Positions 32,593 to 43,849 of a stretch of 64,000 bases of DNA are shown here, piece by piece. This stretch comes from Zygnema cylindricum (Eukaryota > Streptophyta > Zygnematophyceae > Zygnematales > Zygnemataceae). The stretch spans positions 62,001 to 126,000 of the forward strand of contig JBBHKE010003466.1 of assembly GCA_037447655.1 (NCBI GenBank), given 5' to 3'. A program made the translations under genes and the position numbers. How positions within the stretch are numbered: the stretch's first letter is position 1; every line of letters starts with the position of its first letter. Below the pieces are notes generated by a model that saw only the letters and a program-made list of their open reading frames with translations, had not been told where the DNA came from and did no database searches.

Positions 32593-33373
32593 CATAGTTC
32601 AAAAGTAGGCGTTTTTATGGTAGGCATTTGGTCGGCGCCTTTATCGTAGTTGTGTTATGGGCTTTTCATGTGATCTTCTTAGATCGCTTCTTTGATCAGC
32701 GACCGTCCGATCGTCCGAATCTGACGGTAAAAATATTTTTTTTTGGTCCAAATGCAATTTTTGGTCCGAATGTTTTAATTGGTCCGAATAGGTCCAAATA
32801 CAATATGGGTCTTAAGGTCATATTCATAGTTGTTCAAATCGCGCTATTTTTTCCTTTTTTCCGATTAAAACGTATAATTCGTGACTTTTGAATTAATCGG
32901 AAAGAAACGCGATGTACTTTCTGTCCGGTAAACTGAACGGCTAATTCATGGAAACTGTACGGTAATTTACGATAGCTGTACGGTTTTGTACGGTAAATGT
33001 ACGAAATTTGACGAAAAGATACGTTGCACTTCGTAGTACTTTCTGGCCGGTAAACTGAACAGAAAATTTACGTAAATGTGCGGTATTGTACAAAAAATGT
33101 ACGGACTATTATGAAAAGATACGGGAAATGTACGAAAATGGTACAAACTGCGGTATATGTGAAATTTATTTTTGCTTACATGTACGGAATAGTACGGACG
33201 AAAATTCGTTACGATTTTTACGATTTTTTCAAAAGGTTCAATGCGTTGTTACGTATAATTCGTCGTGATTGAATCGTTCGCACTAAACGCCGTGAACAAC
33301 TATGGTCATATTGTATGTTTTGCATACAATAGGCATATTGTATGGGCCTACTTTCACCTACTTTTGAACTATG
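32593..33373. mobile_element. hAT-like MITE, perfect termini and 8-bp target duplication
   Basis: A 17-bp perfect terminal inverted repeat CATAGTTCAAAAGTAGG with AGTACAAG on both sides (32585-32592, 33374-33381); 781 bp. Inside, two diverged copies of a roughly 120-bp block beginning TACTTTCTGxCCGGTAAACT (about 32910 and 33040) are rich in GTACGG words. No transposase. The undamaged duplication suggests a young insertion. Confidence 0.88.
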
Positions 33374-33615
33374 AGTACAAGGCGAGGAGGGTTTTAGAAG
33401 TGTACGCTAACTAATTGCGGTCGCATTAAAAAGTGCTCAAGAGAGTTATCGCTTTCCAACTTTTCGGTAAAGCAAAGTAATCTTGTGTACATCATTTTTG
33501 CCGCAGCGTTTATTCAACGTCTTGCCGATTATTTTGTAGACTCCTAAGTTTCGTATCATAAGAGAGTGTAGAAGTAACACAACATAGTATACAACAACTC
33601 AAGAAGCTCTTGACG

Positions 33616-34140
33616 ATGGCATCGATGATTGATTTTCGGTTTTTGGATGAAGGAATGGGAGGGCAGAAAAGGAAGAGAGATAGAGATGAAGATGAAGAAG
33701 AGGAGGTGGAGACAGGGGAAGGTGATTACAGAGATTCGAAGAGAATGGCTGTGGCTATGGACGAAGATAGTAGCAAGCCTGTTGTTGGTAAGCCCACATA
33801 TGATGGAGTTATGGCTGGTAAAGTTTCAGGAAGGAAATGGAAGGTACCGAAGACTGCAAGAGCATCAGCTATGAAAGTGAAAGGTGGCAAAAAGCTTTCA
33901 TTAGAGGAGAAAGAGAGGGAAAGACAAGTGAAGAAGGCTTACAAAGCAAGAATGGGGGAATTGAAAGAAGAGATTAGGACAAGCAAAGTGGAGAAACGAA
34001 AGGCTGCCGTTGAGAGAAAAAAGAGGAAAGCTGAGAATGAACTGAAATCTGGATTGAAGCTCCAGATGATTACTAATCCAAAGAAACTAAAAAATATGTC
34101 AAAGAAACAGAAGAAGCAGCTCAAAGTTGTTAGCAGTTAA
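33616..34140 (+). CDS. CGR1: CGR1/CCDC86-family ribosome biogenesis protein
   Basis: The Cgr1 family acts in the nucleolus in 60S subunit rRNA processing (shown in yeast). A single uninterrupted exon gives 174 residues, close to the family size plus an acidic N-terminus. The first ATG is at 33616. Residues about 15-40 are acidic and KR-rich with likely nuclear signals. The conserved part begins at GRKWKVPKTARASAMK, then a long charged coiled coil (about 90-145), then the family signature of AEN, LKLQMITNPKKLKNMSKKQ and a basic tail. The absence of introns, unlike its neighbours, could reflect an old retrocopy or simply a compact gene. Product assignment rests on the C-terminal signature. Confidence 0.85.
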   Translation: MASMIDFRFLDEGMGGQKRKRDRDEDEEEEVETGEGDYRDSKRMAVAMDEDSSKPVVGKPTYDGVMAGKVSGRKWKVPKTARASAMKVKGGKKLSLEEKERERQVKKAYKARMGELKEEIRTSKVEKRKAAVERKKRKAENELKSGLKLQMITNPKKLKNMSKKQKKQLKVVSS

Positions 34141-35334
34141 TGTGCATAATGACTTGGAGGTACGGACAAGGTACGGACGCTGGCTCCTTTGACAAATTGT
34201 TTTGGTCTTTGAACTTGCGGTTATTCGTCTCCTTTTAGGGTAAGCTGATGTTAGGGTCAGCCACGTCCATGAACCGGTTTCTCACTGATACTTTCACTGG
34301 AAGTTTCATATCAGTGAAGTATCTGATCAAAAATCTCCTGAAGGCAACAAGCAAACGCCGTATCGTTCTCAAGCTATGGTATTTTTGACACGGAACTAAT
34401 TTTTGAAGGTTTACTGTCAGCAAATGAAGGAATTGACATTAATACTGAATCAGGGCATGCTGAAGTTTATGTTAACTGTGATGTGATACAGTTCTTTTAA
34501 TTCAAACATGAGAGAAGATGCTGGTTATTATCCTTTACCGCCAACATCTGCTCCATTTTTGGGCATCTTTGAGATTGTATGTAATAATTAGTAAAAAGGG
34601 AAGAGCGTCTGGGCGAGGGAAAGAGCTGAACTTGTAAGGAATGTGACACTGAAGCAAAGACACTTTGAGCGCATGCAAATATGCTTTTAGCTTGAAGTTT
34701 TCAAGGCTCTTATGGCTAGGCCAATGATATATCTGATGGCACCTGTTGTATTTGCCGACAATAATTTGTAAACGGCCAAAAGCTTATTTTGGCCTGTGAA
34801 TTTATTGGAACGTGTGTTTGTTTGTCGGTCAAATTGCAGCAATGATGGCAAAGGGGAGATCACTGGATTCTGGACACTCATCTTTTCTCTCCTGTTAATG
34901 CATGAATGTCTTGAAGCTCTTTTTCGTTATGCTCTTGTGTGAGGTTGCCGAATATGTGTAGACTGTTTTTGCATATGGTGTTTCCTGGACGATTTATGTA
35001 GAAACTAAGTAGTGAGACGCGCGTCATGAGTCATGTATAGTGGGCTGATGGGTTGGTACACCACGTTTTCGCTGTTAGAGTCAGTGATTTTTTAGCGTTA
35101 CCGCTTCATTACAATTAGCTACATTAAGCTATGTCTCACGATGTGGCTCACTATGGGTCATTAAAAGTAACACTTTTGTATGATTTGGAGGTCAAAAAAG
35201 ACGCCCGGATTTGATAAACTTTAAGAGTGATGGGCAGTGTATTGTACATCATTGTGGTTAAATTTTATCGTTTACGAAAAATCCAAAATAGGATTGTGGG
35301 GTATTTTGCATATGCTGCAGTAAGTACACCGTGA

Positions 35335-35511
35335 ATGGCTACTAGCCTTAAGAAATAACTAGTGTAAGGACTGTTCTAGCTATTTTCGATCTAAATGGCG
35401 TTTGACAATCGTGAACCGCTTTGTCCAGAAGAAAAAGCACGTGCAATTTTGTTTTCATGGGCAAAAGTATCCAAGTTAGTGCTGTCAATGCTAATAGCGA
35501 CGTTTGGTGTA
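35335..35511. mobile_element. Family A MITE
   Basis: 177 bp with TACACCGTGAATGGCTACTA at the left and GCTAATAGCGACGTTTGGTGTA at the right; diverged, non-coding. Confidence 0.7.
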
Positions 35512-37330
35512 GTGACATAGTAGTAATCCCATCTTATTAACAACAATGTAGTTCACTCCATTGTAGAAAGAAAATACATGAGCTCTGTCGGTTTTAGTTT
35601 TGTTGTTAGTCTTATGGATTCCTTGATAAGAAACCGTTTTAAGTTTGGTGTTATTTCACATGACAATAAGTTTTTGCTTTAACCAAAGGAACAGCAACAA
35701 GTGGATTGTAGTTACATCGTCCTACATAAGGGTAACATAACAGATATAAGAGTTCGTGAGATGTGTTTTCCTTGTCTATATTGTCACTGTGTTTCTTTCA
35801 GCTTGTAAGATTGTATGAGGTTGTAGCATCAACATGATATTTTAACATCGATGCTAGATCGAAAGGCATTTAAGTTACGCATATTTAAATATGGATTACC
35901 TCCTTACAAAAACCTTCTGTGTCGACTTTTGTCTTATTATCGAGGATATAGTTTCCTTTTATAGGCTAAAGCAGAAAAGATAAGCTGAGGTCTCTCTAAT
36001 GCGCCAAACTGTAGTAAGATGGTCTAAGTATAAAAAGTTTTTATAAGAAATGATGTTGGTAAACCATCCGAGTACAATGTATAACGTAGCTTTGATCGCC
36101 CTTTTTGCCCTGAAACCTCTACCGCAAAATTCACCCCATTCAATTCTCTGTCTGCTGATGCGCAGCTCGACCTTTATAAAAGACGTGTGTTTGTAAGACT
36201 TGTTTATGAATGGACATAGACAGACTATCCGTTTCTATGGGAACAAGAAATAAAAAGAAAAAACGCAACTGAAAGTGAATGCGAGCTTCTATCCTCCTCC
36301 AATATGCTGTTGTTATTATGGATATCCGACTTGTTTTGGAACGCTGTCAATGTGCTTCGGCGAGGCAGGAAGTTAGAAGGGGTTGCTTTTAGTGATTTTT
36401 TATTTATTTTTGTTTTGTTTTAGTGATTCTTTTGCTATGGTGGCGCTTGGTCATGTTGTCTTTATTGTGGGCATAACATTTTGATGCTGTTTTTGTGCTT
36501 GTTGTTCCTTTCACGTCTTTCGTTAGGAAAGCGGGAGAAAACATGATCTACGTTGGAAACAGTCCCTTCCCCTTATCCCTATCCCTCTCCCCCTCTCTTT
36601 CCCTCTTCCCCTCCCCTCCTCTTCTTTAAATACACAGCATCATGGCTCCTTTATCACTCCCTGTTCCTTCTCTCCCTCTCTCCCTCCCCCGCTGTTCCTT
36701 TCTTTCTCCCTTTCTCCGTTTCTTCCTTTCTCTTCTCCCCAACTCCCCCACTCCCCCTCTCCCCCTCTCCTACCACACAGACGGACACACTATTAGCCAG
36801 CCGTACAGAAAGGCCGAGCTCTACCAGCCTGGTCCACAGGGTCGGGTTGATGACAGGTGTCGTCCACCACCCAAGGGAAGAGGCAAGAAGAGAAAGCAGA
36901 AGCAGAAGCTCAGAGGGCACAGTAATGGGCAAAGGGCAAATAAAAAAGGTCCGTCAAAAGGGTCCCCGACCAGTCCCGATAGTAAAGGAAAGAGGAACCA
37001 AACCACTATCAATCGAGAAAGAGAGGATGTTGGTCAAAAGTTATTACTCTCACAAAAGCGAAGATCTGGGCAATCAAGGAGGAGGCATTGATAGCCTCGA
37101 AAAAATAGCGTTCTGACCCGCCGTATTAAATATCCAACAACCTAGTGGACCAGTCAATCCTGATGGAGATTAGGGTGTTAGTGTCCTTGTAAGGTAGTTA
37201 AGAGTTTGTTCAATATACATTTATCGAGGATATGCCGAGTGTCTGCCAAGTCGGTTTCGACTACTCTTGCTTCGTTTGTTTTTGCAAGTTTTTTAGTTTT
37301 GCTTTTGGCTACTCCTGTCTTTTGTTTCCA

Positions 37331-37373
37331 TGTACTCAAATGGTTTACCATCGCACATTCTAAGTAAAGCTAA
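37331..37373 (+). repeat. Dispersed retroelement-like tail
   Basis: TGTACTCAAATGGTTTACCA followed by TCGCACATTCTAAGTAAAGC. The 28401-28438 copy shares the ATGGTTTACCATC and TAGTAAAGCT blocks in the same order. Upstream DNA is T-rich with TTTTGGCT words in both. Confidence 0.55.
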
Positions 37374-37661
37374 TTCATTACCATAACATAAAGTTTTAAT
37401 AAATATTCAACGTGCACAACAACTAGCCCTATTTCTAGACGCCGTATCCTTAAAACAACTGTGGATTCGCAAATTAAGTTCAAAGTAAAAGGCACGTGAT
37501 AAGCACAAGTATGAGCATCAAAGTAATTTGCGACATTCAAGAAAAGATGAATAACATAAACAAAGAAACCATAAGTGAAACATAAAATTCTCTTTAGACT
37601 AGCTTCACAAACAGGATGGTAGACCGATATGTCTGCGATAAAAAAATAAACATTATTGGTT

Positions 37662-38854
37662 TCAATATTGGGTTTGAAAGGATTCTGCTTCAAACAATAC
37701 ATGGTCTATGGGATTGTTTGATAAATCATAGGCCGTCCATGAAAGTTTCCCTGCAGATAAATCTACCCAAACATAATGATGATCATGATGAGTAACTCTA
37801 TACATCTTCCAATTATCGACTCTCTTTTTATCCAATGCCCCACCACCACCACCCAAAATCGCATACATAACTCCGTTCCTTTCTCCTCTTTGGTAGACAT
37901 GAGAATGACCACTAATGACTAAATCCACCTTATACTTTTCAAAGAGAGGCACCCAATCTACTCTAACCCACTCACCCCAACGTCTTTCCTCTTTTTTCAC
38001 CCATGTCTTTGGGTCCCAGAACTCTATAAATGGAGCGATGTGAACCATAACAATAGTAAATGATGGCGCCGTCCCTTCCTTTCGTGCCATCGCAAGGTCC
38101 TCGAGAGTTTGCCTTAACCATTTGGTTTGTCCCGGGTCGGATAAAGGACTCGCGTTACTGTCTAAAGCAATCCATAAACAATTTCCGATAACAATCGAAT
38201 ACCAATTTCCTCGTGCGGCAAGGGGAGCAAATGCGGAAGCCAATCCTAAATCGTCTTGATCGTGGTTACCCACAACACCCAAATGGGCCGCATACTGACC
38301 CACTTTACTATCCCATAGTGGAAAATACCAATTATTTGCCCATTCAAGTTGAGATTCACCATGTTGTACTCGATCTCCCAAGTGGACAAGCAAATCTGCA
38401 GCAGGTTTGTGGTGTCTAATATGGGCCAAATGTTTTCGAAACACGGATACCCCATCTTGAGTATCGCTCACAAGTGCAATATGTGTCCAATCGTCCACAT
38501 GTGTGTCCACAGGAGAAACCCCGATAGGGCCTCGTTGATAACCTTTTCGACCAAGTGCTCCTTTTTTCCCAATACTGCCTTCTTTCATATTTCCTTTGGG
38601 TCCTGTAGGCAACCTCAGGTGGCCTCCTCTTGTCGTGTAAATTTTGGGCCCTTTCTCCTCTTTGCCATCTCCTTTCTCGACGGTCAATTTTGGTAGTTGT
38701 GGAAAAGCGATCACTCGAAACACATATTGATGGGACCATTTTCCACCTGACCTTACTTTGTACCTATAAGAGCCTGGCTGGAGAGGTGGAAATAACGCAC
38801 TGTGGACCCAAGATGTGGGGGATACCTGATATTCAACACGCCAATTCTTAATTG
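37662..38854 (-). CDS. Metallophosphoesterase of purple-acid-phosphatase type, 3' exon
   Basis: A calcineurin-like phosphoesterase with an N-terminal Ig-like domain, 3' exon of about 397 codons, stop at 37662-37664. Metal-ligand motifs in order: VSDTQDG (Asp), HLGDRVQHG (Asp), VGNHDQDD (Asn), IVMVHIAP (His) and ISGHSHVYQR (two His). The upstream part (NWRVEYQVSP, LQPGSYRYKVRSGGKWS) is the fibronectin/Ig-like domain of purple acid phosphatases. The Tyr of the purple GD-x-x-Y motif is replaced by Gln, so a tartrate-resistant purple centre is unlikely. The exon begins at 38854 (CAG acceptor) or 38846 (AAG acceptor, phase 0). A 49-base open block at 38990-39038 and the exon near 39.6 kb are candidate upstream exons, but the phases do not close, so the 5' end is unresolved. 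The substrate is unknown. Confidence 0.87.
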
Positions 38855-39214
38855 CTGATCAAAATTTCAAAAGATAATTTTTCAAAAGACCTACACACGA
38901 CAACGAAAATTTTCGTAATTGGACTCAACAAAAAGGCTTTCTGTGGTTAGAGAACTTCACAAAATTTATGTTCGTAACATGTCTTGTACCTTTGCATTTG
39001 CTACTGACGGAAGTGCAGCGTTAAACACATGGAATTGCCTAATCAGATGTTGATCGTAGACTTAGTAGGATACACACAGTGTGGTTTGACTCAAATTACT
39101 GTGAGAAAACTGGGAATAGAATGGATTTCCAAAACCCAAATTGCTAGTAGTGCAAGCAAAAACAGTGTGAAACTACCCGTTTCACAAACCAAGATGAGAC
39201 GTACATGACGGCGA

Positions 39215-39625
39215 CATTTTTATCTGTTTAGTGGAAATAGTGGGGACAATGATGTCGGCCAGTGTAACATTAAAGGGGTACATGAAAGGAGATATTTCTA
39301 CCTATTTAGTAGAAATAGTCGTGACAGTTGTGTCTGGATAATGCCAGTGTCACGTTAAAGGAGACGATATACATGAAAGGAGACAATTTTACCTGTTTAC
39401 TGCTAACAGTTGTGACAATGATGTCTGGATAATACCAGTCTAACGTCAAAAGAGTACATGTACATGAAAGGAGATATTTCCAACAGTTTAGTAGAAATAG
39501 TCGAGACAGTTGTGTCTGGATAATGCCAGTGTCACATTATAGGAGAAGAAGTACATGAAAGGAGTTGTTTTTACCTGTTTAGTGGAAATAGTCGTGACGG
39601 TGATGTCTGGATAATGCCAGTGTGG
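39215..39625 (-). repeat. 91-bp tandem array derived from an exon end plus its splice donor
   Basis: The end of the candidate exon at 39575 and its donor (AAACAG then GTAAAA on the minus strand) are followed downstream by four diverged copies. The ACTAAACAG equivalent lies at plus positions 39577, 39486, 39395, 39304 and 39226, giving a 91-bp period with one shortened unit. The copies near 39392 and 39302 keep a GT directly after the AG; those near 39484 and 39224 have lost it. Confidence 0.85.
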
Positions 39626-39783
39626 ACGAGTATGGTTCAAAGCCTCTTGTTCTGCCAAGCAGGCAGCTGGATCGTCCACTATGGAACAGTCCTTCTCCTC
39701 AAGTTCACTACAAAGGCCTCCTTCTCCTCCTCTGCCCAAAAAGAAAAGTCCAAATATGCACTCTTCAGCTTCTGGCTGCTCCT
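39575..39783 (-). CDS. Probable upstream exon of the metallophosphoesterase gene
   Basis: An open frame on the minus strand ends at a good donor (39574-39573) in phase 0. Two acceptors are possible: 39783, or 39731 after a strong pyrimidine tract. The peptide is acidic with a cluster of cysteines (CSELEEKDCSIVDDPAAC) and ends PDITVTTISTK, plausible as the secreted N-terminal region of a phosphatase, but no domain is recognised. Linkage to the 37662-38854 exon is inferred from strand, distance and lack of another gene between. Confidence 0.45.
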
Positions 39784-39796
39784 CTGAAGGACCCAA

Positions 39797-42445
39797 TCAC
39801 AGGCCAGCCCACAGAACAGCCGACAAAAGGTCAAAATTGACAAGAAATATCTTAAGATAAATGAGATAAGGAAAAGAAAAAGGGTCGAAGTAAGTAGCAT
39901 GGATGGTGTTGGGTGTGAACATTAAAGAACACATGATTGTTTTTATTTTAATTTTTGGTGCTTTTAAAGGGATTCTTCACACTACTGGAGGAAGGGAGAA
40001 CTTCATTTTACACAAATCATTGACAAGATATGTTTTGTTTTTGTTTTCGCAGCCTTCTCAAAAGAACCCAAATGACATTATCTTGCCATTGGTACAGTTA
40101 AAATAAACCTTCCTTTCTCGCACTTATTATGACTGCCTGTCTAAAAAAATGACCACCGGCCCCAGGAACTACATAGTATACAATATAGCCTTCGCCTGAC
40201 AAATGGGGAAAAAAAAGTGCTTCAAAAGGGATCAAAAGAGGTTAGGATAACGACCCGAACGTGTCAAGCAAACAAAAGAAGGGTGTCTACGGTTCTTAGA
40301 CCAAGTATTAAAGTGCGGAAAATGAAGACGTACAATACACTTCCAACTGAAATTTACAAAGTAGTTAGAATGAATTATATTTAGTAAACTTAGAATTAAA
40401 AACATATATACAATGTTTTCGTCTTTTGTACTTTAGAGCTACGGGTTAAACCATATAAGGTCAAGGAAGTAGACCAACAAGAGGGAACGAGAAAGGGAAA
40501 TGGGAACAAACCGACAAATGACAACTCGGTGATGAACCACATTACAGTTGGACTCCCAACTGACTGCCAGTTGTCCCAATGGGAAAGGCATACCTCCTAA
40601 GCCCTCACTTGATTTAAAAGCATCGCTCGAGGGAACGACATATCGCAGTAATGGAGCCTGACGAAGTTCACATCGTTTTTTAACTCCGGATAAAATTTGT
40701 TCTGGAGAAAAAAAAAAAGGTTGATAATGTGGTTAAGGAAATGTGTGTGAAGGTCTATGACTCTCGGATTTTTTGAGGAGAAGGTGAGGTCCTTATTGCT
40801 TCAAAGAAGATTGGTGAAAAACAAAGCGTGAGAGAGGAGAAGCGGTTCTACTACTGTAAAGTCTTGGAGTAGCTTAAATACCAATTAGATTGTAAATGAA
40901 AACTTCTTTTCTCCAATGTTTTCCATAAAAAAATACTTTTATAAACTTTTCAATATCACTTCTCAAAAATAGCTTGTTGCAAAAAAGTGTAAAAGGGTAT
41001 TTCTGCCACACTCCACAGATGCCCTCCACACCCTTATAAGAAATCTATGATTGCCATACATAAACAGGAGGATGTGGGATTGGAGAGGAACATTAAAAGT
41101 GAGAGTGAAGGAATTTCACATTGAAAAAGGCCGAGCCAGAAAGGAGGAAAAAGGGAAGATGTCAATGAAACACGGAGCGAGAGATAAGAGAGACGAATGA
41201 GAAGTGGATAAGGGAAAGGGTGGAGACGAAGGATAGTGTGCCTCAAGGGGAGACAAGGGGAGATAAACGTAGACATGGCAAGAGAGTGTACTAGGAAGGG
41301 AGGTGGAGTGACAGAGAGAGGGCAGGGTATAGGAGTCCGGGGAGCATGAGAAGATGAAAGCGGAAAGGAGCTGAAAAGGAGACTGGGGATGAGAGGTAGA
41401 TGAAGCTACTTTCGCTGCTTGTGCCTTCTTAAAATTATAAAAAGTGACCGTGAGAGATCGCACCAACATTAGAGAGTGTTACGGGAACACTTGAAGCATT
41501 TGTGGGATGAAACAGCGACAGATGTATTCCAAGTCCTCTCGTCCTATTCACCTCCACCATGGGAAGGTTCGGTGGCCCACAAACCTCGACCGCAACAAGG
41601 TCGGCTGTTTCCGGTGCCTAAAACCTCAAAACACCAAATCCCAAAACCCTACCAACTGAGAAACGTCACCTTTCAGATTAATCGCATCTATCAACTTTTT
41701 CCAATAAGGTGGTCAAACCATGTGCAATTCAACATTTAACCAAACAAGAGGATCATTTTACAATTGAAAGTGTGTTCCAAAGCCTTCTGGCCAAAGTGTT
41801 CGACCAACCATGATACTTGACAATATTTTTTTTCGAGTGATGTTGTTTGATGTGATGGCGTTTTGGTGTTAAATATATGTGTGTATTACAACCAGAATAA
41901 AATTGTGGTTTGGAAAAAAAAAAAACTTTTGGGTTGAGTTAGAATGGAAATGTGTAGGTTGCTTTTGAATGAAAGTCTGGTTTGGAAAAAAATATTTTTT
42001 TGGCTGATTTTAAACGAAAACATCTGACAAAGACTTTATGGAGGCTGCTCACAAGCACGAAAATGTAACAGAGAATGGAAAAATGTCATAAGCCATTTTG
42101 GAATTCTTGTTGCAAAGGGAACGAGAGGACTGAGCTATAATTGCTACCTCGCCGTTGTATGGTTAATGTAGGCTGACTTTGTTAAGTAATTGTGCGATTT
42201 AGTGTCGATAATATGCTATGATCCCTCCTTCGGCATGACTGCTAATTTTGATGGTACGTTTCTAACTTTAGTCAAGTACACAACAGTACAAGCCTCCTAT
42301 CACCTTATACTCTGTTACATTAAGAAACATTGAAGCTTATGTTTGAAATCAGGAAAGGCTGCAACTTCTAAATCATGATTACTTTATTATAAAAAAAGTC
42401 AATCTACAGGACCCTGCATTTGGAAAAGTATTCTTCACAACCACA
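39797..42445. other. Intergenic 2.6 kb, no gene seen
   Basis: Purine-rich DNA at 41100-41400 opens long minus-strand frames that are low-complexity (Ser/Leu/Pro) artefacts. The frame at 41476-41739 has no known domain. Bases 41880-42000 are A-rich with repeated TGGTTTGGAAAAAAA words. Confidence 0.4.
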
Positions 42446-43849
42446 TCAGACAATCAGGCTCATCCCAGTCTTGAAGTAGAAATTGGAAAGTTTTAAGGGT
42501 AGCCACACCAAAGCAAGAAGGCTGCTTGCCATCTCCATTTGTTGGCGTGCCGGTCTCATTAATGTCTCCACTCTCACAATTTCCCGGAAAATTGTGGGAC
42601 TTTCCGCCTTTTTATCCTCGGCCCGAAAAGGCCAAATGCCTCTAACATCCTTCTTGTCACTATCATCCTCCTGGACCAGAGATTCCTGTGCTGCAGATAA
42701 GCTGTGACCCCAAAAAGCCAAAGCCATTCTTAAGGGCTCCACCTCTACCATGGCAACCTCCAAAGTTCCCGCTTTGTTATTCCACCCCTCGCGAGTTGGT
42801 TCATCGTTACCATCAGAACCAAGATTATACTCAAGTCCCAAAATTAACGAGTCGTTTCCAGCAGCTTGCAATAATTTGGACAATTTGGAAACCCATCGTT
42901 TGCATAGCTTTCGTTTCTCGAACCAAGTTTGCACCAAAGGCTTTTCATTTTTGACTGAGTTCCTTGGCCCTGAAACCGATCCGGATGGACTCTCCTCACT
43001 ATATTCAAGCAATGATCGTTGCCATGGAAACAATGTCGGTCGTGTATTGGCATCCTGTATATTCCTTGCTTTTGTACTTGACAATGGACGATCTTTATCA
43101 ACATCAATTACCGGTCGTGAAGAAGAGCTTGCCTTTCTAGTAAACGTTTCAGTGAAAATGCCAATGCCAGTCTCCACACCGTCAGGAATAGCTTCAAGAA
43201 TTGCAGTAGTGGAAGGTATAAGATAACGGGCAGTCAGCTTAAGATCCTGGTGCTCGTCAACACAGACTTTAGCAGGTTTCTGCAATGACTGCACACAGCA
43301 CAAAATCTTCAAAAGTACATTAGATTATGCTTTAAAAGTTTAAATCATCGACTGAAATGAAAAAAACCTGGCATTGTCAACCAAAAAAGTAAAAATGGGC
43401 AAACTGCGTTCTGGCATTTTCATGCACTAACTGGTTACAATTTCCTTGGCTGTAGACTCATCAAATACATGTATAAAAATTTACCGGAAGAAGAACAGCA
43501 CAACATGTTCATCCGCCTCTGCCTCCCCCTCCCCTAATCCTCCTCGAATGCAAGCCTCTCCCTCCCCTCCCCTCTCCCAACCGACCTGGCTGAGACTCCC
43601 ATGGAGGCCTCTCATCTTCGCCTGTTGCAACATGTGAAGAGCAAAAATGCTCAAACTTGGCATTTCTCCAGTTTCTTCCATGGAGGAATCCACGGTATGT
43701 AGCACTCCAAGGAACAGCGAAATGCTGGTAAACATGATAATTAGAGCTCCAACGAATAGGACAAGAGCCAGTCTGTGGACAGTCAGTTTTCCAGCTGTCC
43801 TCCGTTTAGCGGATCCAGGTGGCGGGCGCGTTAAGGTTACAGATTTCAT
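42446..43849 (-). CDS. Predicted single-pass membrane protein of unknown function
   Basis: Two exons seem to form one gene. The first starts at the ATG 43849 and codes a basic N-terminus (PPPGSAKRRTAGK) followed by one hydrophobic segment at about residues 28-50 (LALVLFVGALIIMFTSISLF), as in a type II membrane or Golgi/ER anchor. The second, 42446-43288, codes 280 residues after a clear CAG acceptor, with a Trp-rich conserved-looking C-terminal half (WFEKRKLCKRWVSKLSKLL, LRMALAFWGHSLSAAQ, SSLLALVWLPLKLSNF). Joining is uncertain: the donor CCG/GTAAAT at 43483 is strong but in phase 2, while CAG/GTCGGT near 43588 keeps phase 0 and would leave the G-rich stretch in the intron. I do not recognise the family. 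Confidence 0.55.

Larger units (their letters stand above)
34141..37661. other. Intergenic 3.5 kb, one MITE, no secure gene
   Basis: A family A MITE lies at 35335-35511, a minus-oriented GGTTTACCA tail at about 36049-36080 and a plus copy at 37331-37373. The pyrimidine-rich stretch 36560-36780 opens two overlapping frames up to 37116; the second half is Lys/Arg-rich, but neither frame shows a known domain or splice support. Confidence 0.4.

Noticed and set aside
36553-37116. Two overlapping 149-187 codon frames
   Set aside because: The first halves are low-complexity CT-rich DNA read in two frames; the basic second halves show no known domain and no splice support.
38990-39038. 49-base block with AG before and GT after, considered as a middle exon of the phosphoesterase
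   Set aside because: The phase that joins to the upstream exon meets a TAA, and the open phase does not fit the upstream exon, so it was not annotated.
41034-41469. 117- and 80-codon minus-strand frames
   Set aside because: Ser/Leu/Pro low-complexity products of a purine-rich stretch.
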